DNA from: Rubrivirga sp046845755
GTDB taxonomy: Bacteria; Bacteroidota; Rhodothermia; Rhodothermales; Rubricoccaceae
DNA length: 64,000 nucleotides
Reading direction: 5' to 3'
Assembly (NCBI RefSeq): GCF_046845755.1
Contig: NZ_CP177357.1
Location: 3,720,001-3,784,000, forward strand
Below, one piece after another: positions 7,902-16,056 of this stretch. Position 1 is the stretch's first letter. Each line of letters begins with the position of its first letter. The position numbers and the translations under genes were made by a program. The notes below the pieces were generated by a model. The model was not told the DNA's origin and searched no databases. It was given only the letters and a program-made list of their open reading frames with translations.

Positions 7902-8408
7902 TTAGTCCGGCCGCTCGGGCCCGTAGATCGTCGTGTGCATCCCGGCGATCCGCCAGTCGCCGCCCACCTTTTCCATCAGCCGCGACTCCCGCTTCCAGCC
8001 CTGGTCGGCGTCTTGCTGCTCGTAGGTGACCGCGGCGCCGTTGCCGTAGAGGCGGATGTCGGCAGTCTCCAGCGCGGGCGGCGGTGGCTCGGGCTCGGGG
8101 TGCGCGTCGAGGTAGTCCCGGACAAAGTCGTTGACGGCCGCGAACCCACGCATCTCGGAGCCGGTGCCGTCTGTGAGGTCGAGGTACGTCTTGACGACAT
8201 ACGGCTCGTGGACCCAGTGCTCGCGCCAGCCGTCGTAGTCGCGCGAGAGGGCCGCGCGGGTCTCGCCGTTGAGGACGGCCAGGATCGCGGCGCGCTCGGC
8301 GTCCGCGCTCGCGGTGGGTTCGCTGTCGTCCGGAGCGCCGGAGGACGGAGCGTCAGCGCAGGCTGAGAGAGTGATCAGGGCCACGAGGGCGACGAGGAGC
8401 AAGCGCAT
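7902..8408 (-). CDS. NTF2-like (SnoaL/DUF4440-type) lipoprotein
   Basis: 168 residues. The N-terminus is a lipoprotein signal: MRLLLVALVALITLSAC, with lipobox LSAC, followed by a Ser/Asp-rich tether. From residue 38 it reads as a small alpha+beta cone fold: ILAVLNGETRAALSRDYDGW, a helix, then beta strands IRLYGNGAAVTYEQ and WRIAGMHTTIYG. These are typical of SnoaL/ketosteroid-isomerase-like domains, which may bind small ligands. No catalytic residues can be assigned. The much longer open frame upstream on this strand is antisense to real genes and is not used. Divergent from the M20D gene. Confidence 0.78.
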   Translation of the reverse strand: MRLLLVALVALITLSACADAPSSGAPDDSEPTASADAERAAILAVLNGETRAALSRDYDGWREHWVHEPYVVKTYLDLTDGTGSEMRGFAAVNDFVRDYLDAHPEPEPPPPALETADIRLYGNGAAVTYEQQDADQGWKRESRLMEKVGGDWRIAGMHTTIYGPERPD

Positions 8409-8504
8409 GGGTCGAAGTGGCGAGAGGCCGCCGAGCCGGACCACTGAACCTACCGGTCGGGGGCCGGGGGTGCCGATCTTGGCGACGCACCCTCTCCCCC
8501 AGCC

Positions 8505-9803
8505 ATGCGCCGTCTGCTCGCCCTCGCCGTCCTCCTCGCCGCCTTCCCGGCCGCCGCGCAGACCGACCTCGGCGCTCGCATCGACGCCGCCGTGGCCGAG
8601 GTCTCGGCGAACGTCGTCGAGTACCGGCGGCACGTCCACGCGAACCCCGAGCTGTCGAACCGCGAGACCGAGACGGCGGGGTACGTGGCCCGCCACCTCG
8701 CCGACCTCGGGATCGAGGTGCGCACCGGCGTCGCGCGGACGGGCGTCGTGGGCACGCTGCGCGGCGGGCGGCCCGGGCCGACGGTCGCGCTCCGTGCCGA
8801 CATGGACGCGCTCCCCGTCACCGAGATGGTTGACCTCCCGTTCGCCTCGACTGTCCGCTCGACCTACAACGGGCTGGACGTGGGCGTAATGCACGCCTGC
8901 GGCCACGACGCGCACGTCGGGATTCTGATGGGCGTCGCCGAGGTGCTGGCCGGGATGCGGGCCGACCTGCCGGGCACGGTCGTCTTCCTGTTTCAGCCCG
9001 CCGAGGAAGGGGCGCCCGCGGGCGAGGCCCCGGCCGGCGCCGAGCAGATGGTGGCCGAAGGCGCGCTCGACGGCGTCGACGGCGTGTTCGGTCTCCACGT
9101 GACGAGCATGTACGAGGTCGGCGAGGTGCTGACGCGGCCCGGCGGGATGATGGCCTCGGCCGACGACCTGCGCATCGTGGTTCGCGGCAAGCAGACGCAC
9201 GGCGCGCTGCCGTGGGGCGGCGTCGACCCGATTGCCACGTCCGCGCTCATCGTCACCGGCCTCCAGACGATCGTCAGCCGCCAGATCGACCTGACGACCT
9301 CGCCGGCCGTCGTCACGATCGGGCGGATCGACGGGGGCGTGCGGTCCAACATCGTCCCCGACTCCGTGCTGATGATCGGGACCATCCGCTCGCTCGACGC
9401 CGGCGTCCGGGCCCTCCTTCACGAGCGCATCCGGCGGACCGTCGAGCACATCGCCGCCAGCCAGGGCGCGACGGCCGAGGTCACGATCGCGGGTGAGTAC
9501 GGGTACCCGGTGACCGCGAACGACCCGGCCCTGCTGGCGCAGATGACGCCGACGCTCCAGGCCGTCGCCGGCGACGGCTTCGGCGCGGACGTGACGCCCG
9601 TGCTCGGTGCCGAGGACTTCTCGTACTTCGCGAACGAGGTCCCCGGCCTCTACCTCTGGCTCGGGATCAAGACGCCCGGCGCCAGCGACGAGGCGTTCCC
9701 GCCGAACCACTCGCCGCTGTTCCGCATCGACGAGGCCGCGCTCCCGCTCGGCGTCCGCGCCCTCGCGCACCTCGCCGTCGATTTTTTGGAAGGGGAGGGG
9801 TAG
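8505..9803 (+). CDS. Secreted M20D amidohydrolase (hippurate hydrolase-like)
   Basis: 432 residues with a Sec signal peptide (MRRLLALAVLLAAFPAAAQT). The M20D pattern is complete: YRRHVHANPELSN, ALRADMDALPV, HACGHDAHVGILMG (metal ligands Cys and His near 128-134), FQPAEEGAPAGEAPAGAEQM, and a C-terminal HSPLFRIDEAALPLG. The dimerisation domain is inserted near 200-310. These enzymes hydrolyse N-acyl amino acids or related amides with two metal ions. The exported location implies peptide or amide scavenging in the periplasm. The DUF429 gene begins 28 bp downstream. Confidence 0.93.
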   Translation: MRRLLALAVLLAAFPAAAQTDLGARIDAAVAEVSANVVEYRRHVHANPELSNRETETAGYVARHLADLGIEVRTGVARTGVVGTLRGGRPGPTVALRADMDALPVTEMVDLPFASTVRSTYNGLDVGVMHACGHDAHVGILMGVAEVLAGMRADLPGTVVFLFQPAEEGAPAGEAPAGAEQMVAEGALDGVDGVFGLHVTSMYEVGEVLTRPGGMMASADDLRIVVRGKQTHGALPWGGVDPIATSALIVTGLQTIVSRQIDLTTSPAVVTIGRIDGGVRSNIVPDSVLMIGTIRSLDAGVRALLHERIRRTVEHIAASQGATAEVTIAGEYGYPVTANDPALLAQMTPTLQAVAGDGFGADVTPVLGAEDFSYFANEVPGLYLWLGIKTPGASDEAFPPNHSPLFRIDEAALPLGVRALAHLAVDFLEGEG

Positions 9804-9831
9804 CCCGCCCGCCGCTCTCCCTCGCCTCGAC

Positions 9832-10539
9832 ATGCGCCTGATCGGTCTCGACTGCGCCACCCAGCCCAAGAACACCGGGCTCGCGGTCGCCACCCTCTCG
9901 GACTCCGGCCTTACCGTCCACGACGCGCGCGTGGGGCGGTCGCGCACTGACATCGTCGACACGCTGGCGGGTTGGCTCGCGGACTCCGCCGACGCTGTGC
10001 TCGCGCTCGACGCGCCGCTCGGGTGGCCCGTCGAGATGGGCCGGCTGGCGGAGCACCGCGCGGGCGACGCCCTCGAGATCACGCCCAACGACTTGTTTCG
10101 GCGCGAGACCGACCGGTTCGTCCAGCGCACGATCCGCAAGACGCCGCTCGACGTGGGCGCCGACCGGATTGCGCGGACGGCGCATGTCGCCCTCGCCACA
10201 CTCGCGGCCGTCCGCGAGCACGTCCCGGTCGAAATCGGATGGACGCCCGGCGCGGTCGCGGGACGGCAGGCCATCGAGGTATACCCGGCGGCGACGCTGA
10301 TCCGCCGCGGCCTCTCGCCCCGCGGCTACAAGGCGCCCGACGCGGGTGCCCGGCGCGCCGAGCTCCTCGACGCCCTCGACCTCGAGATCGCGCCAGCCAT
10401 CCGCGAGCGGGCCCAGGCGTCGGACCACGTGTTCGACGCCATCCTGTGCGGCGTCGCTGCGGCGGACTACGCGCGCGGCGCGGTGCATTCCCCAGACGAC
10501 GAGGTGCTGGCGCGGCGCGAGGGGTGGATCTGGTTCTGA
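9832..10539 (+). CDS. DUF429 family protein, predicted RNase H-like fold
   Basis: 235 residues. It opens MRLIGLDCATQPKNTGLA, with an acidic residue at the end of strand 1 as in RNase H-like folds, followed by VLALDAPLGWPVEMGRL, RRETDRFVQRTIRK, and IEVYPAATLIRRG. DHVFDAILCGVAAADY near the C-terminus carries the second conserved acidic group. These are the hallmark segments of DUF429, a predicted nuclease family without a demonstrated substrate. It is convergent with the FetB gene, with one base between the stops. Confidence 0.85.
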   Translation: MRLIGLDCATQPKNTGLAVATLSDSGLTVHDARVGRSRTDIVDTLAGWLADSADAVLALDAPLGWPVEMGRLAEHRAGDALEITPNDLFRRETDRFVQRTIRKTPLDVGADRIARTAHVALATLAAVREHVPVEIGWTPGAVAGRQAIEVYPAATLIRRGLSPRGYKAPDAGARRAELLDALDLEIAPAIRERAQASDHVFDAILCGVAAADYARGAVHSPDDEVLARREGWIWF

Positions 10540-10540
10540 C

Positions 10541-11335
10541 CTAGGCGTCCGTTAGCCGCTCCGGGTGGAAGCGGTGGTCGGCCGAAAAGAGGCGCCGGTA
10601 CGCCAGCCCGACGACGCCGAGCGCCGCCAGCGCCACGCACGCCGCGATCATGAACACGATCAGGATCTGGTAGCGGACCGCGTCGGCCGGCGCGGCGCCC
10701 GCCAGGATCTGCCCCGTCATCATGCCGGGCAGGCTCACGACGCCCATCACCGCCATCGAGTTGGTGATCGGCACGAGCCCGGTGCGAACGGCCTCGCGGA
10801 AGAGGGGACGGGCGGCCTCCCAGCGTGTCGCGCCGAGTGCCAGCCGCGCCTCGACGAGCCCGCGCCCTCGGCCGGCGCCCTCCATAAAGCGGTCGAGCGA
10901 CAGCGAGATGCCGGTCAGCGCGTTCCCGAGCAGCATCCCGTGGAGCGGGATCACGTACTGCGGGTCGTACCACGGGTCGATGCGCAGAATCCCCACGACG
11001 GCCGCGCCGGTGACGATGAACGAGGCGCCGAGCACGGAGACGAGCGCGTCCGCCCAGATCCCCCGGAAGCGCCGCGAGGTCCGCCGCACCGCCGCGTGCC
11101 CCGCCAGCAGCGCCATCCCGACCGCCAGCGCCACGACCAAGAGCGCGCTGTCGGTCGAGAACACCCATTCCAGCACGAGCCCGACCAAAAACAGCTGGGC
11201 CACCATCCGCGTCGCCGCGACCGCCAGCCCCGTCGTGAGCCCGAGCCGGAGCGCGACCGACGCGCCGAGCGCGACGAGCAGCAGGCCCGACGCCAGCACG
11301 AGCTGCCACAGCGAGATGTCGACGGCTGCGCTCAC
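10541..11335 (-). CDS. fetB: FetB-like (UPF0014) ABC transporter permease
   Basis: 264 residues, seven hydrophobic segments. Family hallmarks are TTGLAVAATRMVAQLFLVG, HGMLLGNALTGISLSLDRF, ARLALGATRWEA, and VVSLPGMMTGQILAGA, all typical of UPF0014/FetB. In E. coli FetA-FetB exports iron and helps in oxidative stress. Its GTG overlaps the TGA of the upstream ATPase gene (GTGA), so the pair is translationally coupled. A close relative, the YbbM-type thiol-linked transporter, is the alternative name. Confidence 0.9.
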   Translation of the reverse strand: MSAAVDISLWQLVLASGLLLVALGASVALRLGLTTGLAVAATRMVAQLFLVGLVLEWVFSTDSALLVVALAVGMALLAGHAAVRRTSRRFRGIWADALVSVLGASFIVTGAAVVGILRIDPWYDPQYVIPLHGMLLGNALTGISLSLDRFMEGAGRGRGLVEARLALGATRWEAARPLFREAVRTGLVPITNSMAVMGVVSLPGMMTGQILAGAAPADAVRYQILIVFMIAACVALAALGVVGLAYRRLFSADHRFHPERLTDA

Positions 11336-11967
11336 AAGTCGATGGACCGGTCGGTGACGCGCGCCAGTTGGGCGGCGTCGTGGCTCGTCCAGACGGCGGC
11401 GCGGCGCGGGTCGGCGGCGAGAAAGGCGTCGACGACGGCCTCGACGGCGGCGGCGCGGTCGGGGTCGAGTCCAGATGTTGGCTCGTCGAGAAGCAGCACC
11501 GTCGGGGCGGTGAGGAGGGCGCGCGCCAGCCCGACGGTCGCGGCCTCGCCGCCCGAGAGCCCGTCGACGGACTGGTCAAGCAGGGCCGGCTCGCGGGCTA
11601 AGGCATGCGTCAGCGCGAGCGCGCGGGATTCGTCGTAGACGCCGTCGTGCGCGGCGAAGGCGAATGGGGCGCTCAGGTTGTCGCGCACGGTCCCGTCGAA
11701 CAGCGCCGGCCGCTGGGCGATGTGGGCGACGGCCGCGCGGTGGCCGGGCAAGCTGAGGACCGGCGCGCCGTTCGCCCCGAGCTCGCCCTCGTCCAGCGCG
11801 TCGAGGCCCGCGAGCGCGCGGAGCAGCAGCGTCTTGCCGGCACCCGACGCCCCGCGCACCGCCAGCCGGTCACCGGGGCGGACGGCGACGGAGAGCCCGC
11901 GCCACACCCAGCGGTCGCCCACGCGGCGGCCGGCGGACCGAAGGGAGACGAGCGCGGCGTCGGGCAT
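11332..11967 (-). CDS. fetA: FetA-like ABC transporter ATP-binding protein
   Basis: 211 residues, one nucleotide-binding domain. Walker A GASGAGKT near 37-44, Q-loop HIAQRPALF, signature LSGGEAATVGLARAL, Walker B VLLLDEPTSGLD, and H-loop WTSHD. Short for an ABC ATPase, as FetA is. It is the first gene of a coupled pair with fetB and probably powers metal (iron) export. Start at the ATG at 11967; upstream sequence in the frame is antisense to the next gene. Confidence 0.92.
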   Translation of the reverse strand: MPDAALVSLRSAGRRVGDRWVWRGLSVAVRPGDRLAVRGASGAGKTLLLRALAGLDALDEGELGANGAPVLSLPGHRAAVAHIAQRPALFDGTVRDNLSAPFAFAAHDGVYDESRALALTHALAREPALLDQSVDGLSGGEAATVGLARALLTAPTVLLLDEPTSGLDPDRAAAVEAVVDAFLAADPRRAAVWTSHDAAQLARVTDRSIDL

Positions 11968-12014
11968 GGCGCCCGGACCGCTCGCGGAGGGTCGAGGTTT
12001 CCCGACCGCCCGCG

Positions 12015-13619
12015 CTACTCCGCGACGCCGAACGCCAGCGCCCACGTCCCGGAGCGGCCGGTGACGGTGTCGCGGATGACGCCCTCGAACACGACCCGGT
12101 CGCCGGGCCGCGCCTCCGCCGGGACGGGCAGCACCACGAACTCGCGCGCCGTCCCCGAGCTCGTCCCTGACACCGTCGCGCTCCGCGACACGAACAGGCG
12201 CTCGCCGCCGCGCTCGATCTCGACCGTCCGCTCGACCTCGTAGCTCGACCGCCCATCGCGTGTGCCGAGGTCGTACGCCTCGACGTAAACGCCGAGGTCG
12301 GCGCCCGGCACGACGACGGTGTACGGGTACCGCCAGCGCTCGCGGGCCGCGACGGCGTCCGCGCGGTCGGCGGTCGCGATGGCGCGCTGGGCGCCGGGCG
12401 GGACGAGGTGGGGGAGCGGATCGCTCATGAGCAGCCCGCCGGAACCGACCGACAGCGGCGCCAGCGGGCCGACGCGCTCGACGGCGCGGCGGACCGTCGC
12501 GCCCGTGTCGTTGACCACGTCGACCTGGACGGCGACTGTCGCGTGGCGGCCGAGGCTGGCGAGCGTCGCGGCGACGACGGGCGTCGTGCCGCCGGGCCGG
12601 GTGGCCGCAGGCGGGAGCGCGAGCGAGGCCGCCTCCCGGGGGAACGGCCGGCTCGCCGGCCGCCCCGCCTCCGCGAGCGTTGCGACCGACCGGACGGTGT
12701 GCGCGCCCGCCAGCCCGACGTACGCCCCGGGCTCGGGCGCGTAGGCCACCTCGACGCGCGTCCCGCCATCCGCCGCGCGGAACCGGGCGACGCGCACGGC
12801 CAGCGGGATCTCGACGACGACCGGGAGCGCCGGTCCGGTCGGCTCGACGGTCGCGTCGCGCTGGCGCACCGCCCGCCGCGTCTCGGTGCGGACGGCGTAG
12901 TGGAGGTTGTGCCCGAGGCGGTCTCGATACCCCGGCGCCGACGTGTCGAGCCCGAACTCGGGCGTGGCCTCCATCGGATTCAGCGCCCGTTCGATGGTGT
13001 GAAGGGCTCGGAGGTAGTTCCGATCCGAGACGGCCATTGGCGGGAGCAGTTCGGCCAGGATCGCTGGCGCCGCCTCGGTCCGCCGGAGCTCGAACGGGAT
13101 GAGGTCGACGGGCTCGGCCTCGCGCCAGCCGCGCCGGCGGTCGTCGACGAACAGGTAGACGGGGCCGCGGCGGCCGTACGTCCACAGCTCGTTGTCGGGC
13201 GCGCGGTCGTAGACGCTCGCGCGGCGCATCGTGGGCGAGTAGAGTCGCCGCGCGTGGGGCGGCTCGCCGAGCTTGACGAGCACCTCGCCGCGCGCGTCGA
13301 ACCCGGCGGGCGCGTCCGAGGGGTAGCGCCGGACGGCGACCGCGACGCGGCGGAGGTGCTCGGCGACGCCTTCGAGGTCGGGCGTGGCCGGGAGCGGGTC
13401 GGCGCCGCGCCACCACGCGGCGACCTCGGCCCCCACGCCGGGACGGTCCGGCGGCCCGAGCGCGCGGCGCACCGAGTCGGGGAGCGCGGGCCAGGCCTGG
13501 GCGATGAGCCGGGCGTGGCCGCGTGCGTCGGGGTCGGCGAGCACGGCGAGGTAGGCCTCCGGCCCGGGCTGAGCCGCCGCGGCCGTCGCGAGCGCTGCAA
13601 GGAGGACGATCCGGATCAT
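12015..13619 (-). CDS. Secreted GWxTD-domain-like protein
   Basis: 534 residues with a short Sec signal (MIRIVLLAALATAAAAQ). The middle, near 95-165, reads RYPSDAPAGFDARGEVLVKLGEPPHARRL, then NELWTYGRRGPVYLFVDDRR, which resembles the GWxTD domain (a RG...YI.GEP element followed by an EIW-type strand). The C-terminal 300 residues are beta-rich, with paired Arg-rich strands, and no membrane helix. GWxTD proteins are found in Bacteroidota and Acidobacteriota, often secreted, with unknown function. The catalytic potential is unknown. It is divergent from the aromatic leader region. Confidence 0.7.
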   Translation of the reverse strand: MIRIVLLAALATAAAAQPGPEAYLAVLADPDARGHARLIAQAWPALPDSVRRALGPPDRPGVGAEVAAWWRGADPLPATPDLEGVAEHLRRVAVAVRRYPSDAPAGFDARGEVLVKLGEPPHARRLYSPTMRRASVYDRAPDNELWTYGRRGPVYLFVDDRRRGWREAEPVDLIPFELRRTEAAPAILAELLPPMAVSDRNYLRALHTIERALNPMEATPEFGLDTSAPGYRDRLGHNLHYAVRTETRRAVRQRDATVEPTGPALPVVVEIPLAVRVARFRAADGGTRVEVAYAPEPGAYVGLAGAHTVRSVATLAEAGRPASRPFPREAASLALPPAATRPGGTTPVVAATLASLGRHATVAVQVDVVNDTGATVRRAVERVGPLAPLSVGSGGLLMSDPLPHLVPPGAQRAIATADRADAVAARERWRYPYTVVVPGADLGVYVEAYDLGTRDGRSSYEVERTVEIERGGERLFVSRSATVSGTSSGTAREFVVLPVPAEARPGDRVVFEGVIRDTVTGRSGTWALAFGVAE

Positions 13620-13783
13620 CGGAGTGCGAGCGAGACGAAGGCTACGACATATGCCGCGCGATGTCGGGCGATCGTCACGCCGTCAGCGGGCCCTGCGCGG
13701 GGAGGGAAGGCCTCAGGAGTCGAACCGCCTTGAGAAGAAAAGCGCTTCCGGGCCCCGATCTGCGCCGAGCGCTCGCGTCGGCC

Positions 13784-13812
13784 TTGCGCCGCGCTCGCCC
13801 GACAAGTACCAT
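13784..13812 (+). promoter_or_regulatory. Sigma-70-type promoter for the aromatic leader
   Basis: TTGCGC, 17-bp spacer, TACCAT. Transcription would start near 13819, the first base of the leader peptide ATG, so the message may be nearly leaderless. The TACC-type -10 matches other promoters in this window. Confidence 0.45.
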
Positions 13813-13818
13813 CGGCCC

Positions 13819-13905
13819 ATGATCGACGCCCGCCCCACGCTCGCCACCGCCCGTCCCTACGGCTATTGGTTTATGCGTTCGGCGGGCACGCAGCAGACGG
13901 GGTAG
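13819..13905 (+). CDS. Putative aromatic amino acid leader peptide
   Basis: 28 residues, MIDARPTLATARP followed by YGYWFMR and a polar end. Tyr, Tyr, Trp and Phe codons fall together at 13858-13872, all three aromatic amino acids. It is followed 25 bp later by an intrinsic terminator and 74 bp later by the gene for a fused chorismate mutase/prephenate dehydratase/DAHP synthase. Bases 13881-13887 (GGCGGGC), just after the aromatic codons, are identical to the 3' arm of the terminator and could pair with its 5' arm instead. This is the layout of ribosome-mediated attenuation, as in pheL or trpL. No homology search was possible; other starts in the frame exist upstream, but this ATG matches the predicted promoter. 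Confidence 0.6.
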   Translation: MIDARPTLATARPYGYWFMRSAGTQQTG

Positions 13906-13930
13906 CCAGCCTCCCCGGTCCGCTTTGCAG

Positions 13931-13957
13931 AGCCCGCCCCTCCCGGCGGGCTTTTTT
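13931..13957 (+). terminator. Intrinsic terminator/attenuator before the pheA/aroF fusion
   Basis: 8-bp perfect stem AGCCCGCC/GGCGGGCT, 6-nt loop and six T (13952-13957). It lies between the aromatic leader peptide and the fused gene that begins at 13980, so read-through must be regulated. An alternative 7-bp pairing of 13932-13938 with 13881-13887 would disrupt it. Confidence 0.75.
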
Positions 13958-13979
13958 CGTTTAGAGCCTCCCCCCCGAC

Positions 13980-15986
13980 ATGTCCGAGTCCACCGACCTC
14001 TCCGCCCTGCGCGACGACCTCGACGCCGTCGACCGCCGGCTCGTCGCCGCGCTCGCCGACCGCCAGCGGCTCGTCGCGGACGTTGCCGCCGTCAAGGCCG
14101 CCGACGACGCGCTCCCCCTCTTCGACCCCGGCCGCGAGCAGGACCTTCTGTCCCGCGTCCACGCGCTCGCCGAGGACGCCGGCGTCGACGGCTACTTCGC
14201 GAGCCAGCTCTACCGCCAGATCCTGCGCCACTCGGTCCGCTACCAGGCCGTCCGCCAGCAGGGCGACGCGGCGGGCGTCCGCGTGGCCTACCAGGGCGTC
14301 GACGGGTGCTACAGCCACTCGGCGGCGCGGCATCACTTTGCGGCGGTCGAGTCCGAGACGGTCGGCGCGAGCACGTTCGGGGGCGCCATCGATCTCCTCA
14401 AGCGCGGCAAGGCCGACCGCGCCGTGCTGCCGGTCGAGAACACGACGGCCGGGCCGATCTCGGGCGTCTACGACCTGTTGGTCGAGCCCGGGCTGCACAT
14501 CGTCGGCGAGGAGATCTTGAAGGTGGAGCACTGCCTGCTGGCGACCGAAGACGTGCCGCTGGCCCAGATCCGCCGCATCGGGAGCCACCCCCAGGCGCTC
14601 CGCCAGTGCAGCCTCTTTTTGGATGGGCTGGGCGACGTCCACGTCGACGCCGAGACCGACACGGCCGGGGCCGCCCGGTCGGTCGCCGAGTCCGGCGACC
14701 CGACGCGCGCCGCCATCGCCGGGGAGGACGCCGCCGAGCTGTACGGCCTGCACGTCATCAAGCGCCACATCGCGAACCGCAAGGACAACTTTACGCGCTT
14801 CCTGGTCGTGGCGACCGAGCCGCTCGCGCACGACCCGCGCCTGGCCCACAAAACGTCGCTCGTGCTGGCGACCGACCACGCGACGGGCGCACTCGCGGGC
14901 ATGCTCCAGCTGTTCGCCGACGCCGACGTCAACCTGACCAAGCTGGAGAGCCGGCCGTCGCCCACGACGCCGTTTCAGAGTCTGTTCTACATCGACCTCG
15001 AGGGCGGGATGCACGAATCGCACGTTGCGGACGCCGTCGCGCAGGCGACCGCGAAGGCCCGGATGCTGCGCGTGCTGGGTTCGTACCCGATCTACCGCGC
15101 CGAGACGCCGCGCGCCGCACTCGCTCCGCGTGCCGAGGAGACCGCCCGCCCCAAGGCGACCGCGCCCGCGTCTGTGAAGCCCAGCCGCCGCGCGCTCACC
15201 GACCGCATCGACCGGCCCGACACCGTCGTCGAGATCGCGGGCGTGCGCATCGGCGGGACCGAGCCGCCCGTCCTGATCGCCGGGCCGTGCTCGGTCGAGA
15301 GCGAGGCGCAGATCTTTGCGAGCGCCAAGGCCGTCCGCGAGGCGGGCGGGCTGATGCTGCGCGGCGGCTGCTTCAAGCCCCGGACGCTGCCGTACGACTT
15401 CCAGGGCATGGGCTTCGAAGGGCTCGCGCTGATGCACGAGGCCGGCCGCCAGCACGGCCTGCCGATCGTCACCGAAGTCGTCCACCCCCGCGACGTGGAG
15501 GCCGTGGCCCGGGAGGCGGACGTGCTCCAGATCGGCGCGCGCAACATGCAAAACTTCGAGCTACTCAAGGAGGTCGGCCGCAGCCACGCCGCCGTGCTCT
15601 TGAAGCGCGGGATGTCGTCGAGCATCGACGAGTGGCTGGCGGCGGCCGAGTACGTGCTCGCGGGCGGCAACGAGCGCGTGATCCTGTGCGAGCGCGGGAT
15701 CCGGACGTTCGAGACGGCGACCCGCAACACGCTCGACCTGTCGGCGGTCGTCGTCGCTAGGGAGCGGACGCACCTGCCGGTCATCGTCGACCCGAGCCAC
15801 GCGGCCGGCTTGCGGCGCTGGGTCCCGGCGCTCGCCAAGGCGGCGCTCGCGGCCGGCGCGCACGGCCTGATCGTCGAGGCGCACCCCGACCCGGACCACG
15901 CGCTGTCCGACGGCCCGCAGTCGCTGACGTTCGAGCAGCTCCGCGAGCTGGCCCAAGAGATCGGCGTGGCCCCGGTCCCCGCCTGA
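13980..15986 (+). CDS. pheA/aroF: Four-domain fusion: chorismate mutase - prephenate dehydratase - ACT - DAHP synthase
   Basis: 668 residues. Residues 1-95 are an AroQ-type chorismate mutase (LRDDLDAVDRRLVAALADRQ). Residues 97-275 are prephenate dehydratase: VAYQGVDGCYS, VLPVENTTAGPISGVYDLL, and NRKDNFTRFLVV, the latter holding the catalytic Thr in the usual place. Residues 285-375 are ACT, with TKLESRPSPTTPFQSLFYIDLEG, a Phe-binding ESRP element. After a 35-residue linker, residues 410-665 are a DAHP synthase of the KDPG-like class: IAGPCSVESEAQ, LRGGCFKPRT, QIGARNMQNFELLKEVG, and VDPSHAAG. The chain thus holds the first step of the shikimate pathway and the last steps to phenylpyruvate. No frameshift breaks it. 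Feedback through ACT could act on both ends. Transcription is preceded by an aromatic leader and terminator. Confidence 0.94.
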   Translation: MSESTDLSALRDDLDAVDRRLVAALADRQRLVADVAAVKAADDALPLFDPGREQDLLSRVHALAEDAGVDGYFASQLYRQILRHSVRYQAVRQQGDAAGVRVAYQGVDGCYSHSAARHHFAAVESETVGASTFGGAIDLLKRGKADRAVLPVENTTAGPISGVYDLLVEPGLHIVGEEILKVEHCLLATEDVPLAQIRRIGSHPQALRQCSLFLDGLGDVHVDAETDTAGAARSVAESGDPTRAAIAGEDAAELYGLHVIKRHIANRKDNFTRFLVVATEPLAHDPRLAHKTSLVLATDHATGALAGMLQLFADADVNLTKLESRPSPTTPFQSLFYIDLEGGMHESHVADAVAQATAKARMLRVLGSYPIYRAETPRAALAPRAEETARPKATAPASVKPSRRALTDRIDRPDTVVEIAGVRIGGTEPPVLIAGPCSVESEAQIFASAKAVREAGGLMLRGGCFKPRTLPYDFQGMGFEGLALMHEAGRQHGLPIVTEVVHPRDVEAVAREADVLQIGARNMQNFELLKEVGRSHAAVLLKRGMSSSIDEWLAAAEYVLAGGNERVILCERGIRTFETATRNTLDLSAVVVARERTHLPVIVDPSHAAGLRRWVPALAKAALAAGAHGLIVEAHPDPDHALSDGPQSLTFEQLRELAQEIGVAPVPA

Positions 15987-16003
15987 GGCTCGCCGACGCC
16001 GTT

Positions 16004-16033
16004 CGCCCCGCTCGCGTCGTCGCCTGCGGGGCG
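16004..16033. terminator. Hairpin between convergent genes
   Basis: 8-bp perfect stem CGCCCCGC/GCGGGGCG with a 14-nt loop, in the 70-bp space between the convergent fusion gene and the amidohydrolase gene. No T-run. Likely a bidirectional terminator. Confidence 0.45.
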
Positions 16034-16056
16034 GCGGCGGATCGGGCGGAGCGGCG

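Noticed and set aside
8409..10274. A 790-codon minus-strand open frame continuous with the 7902 gene
   Set aside because: It is antisense to the M20D and DUF429 genes, has no homologous shape, and the lipoprotein start at 8408 is convincing.
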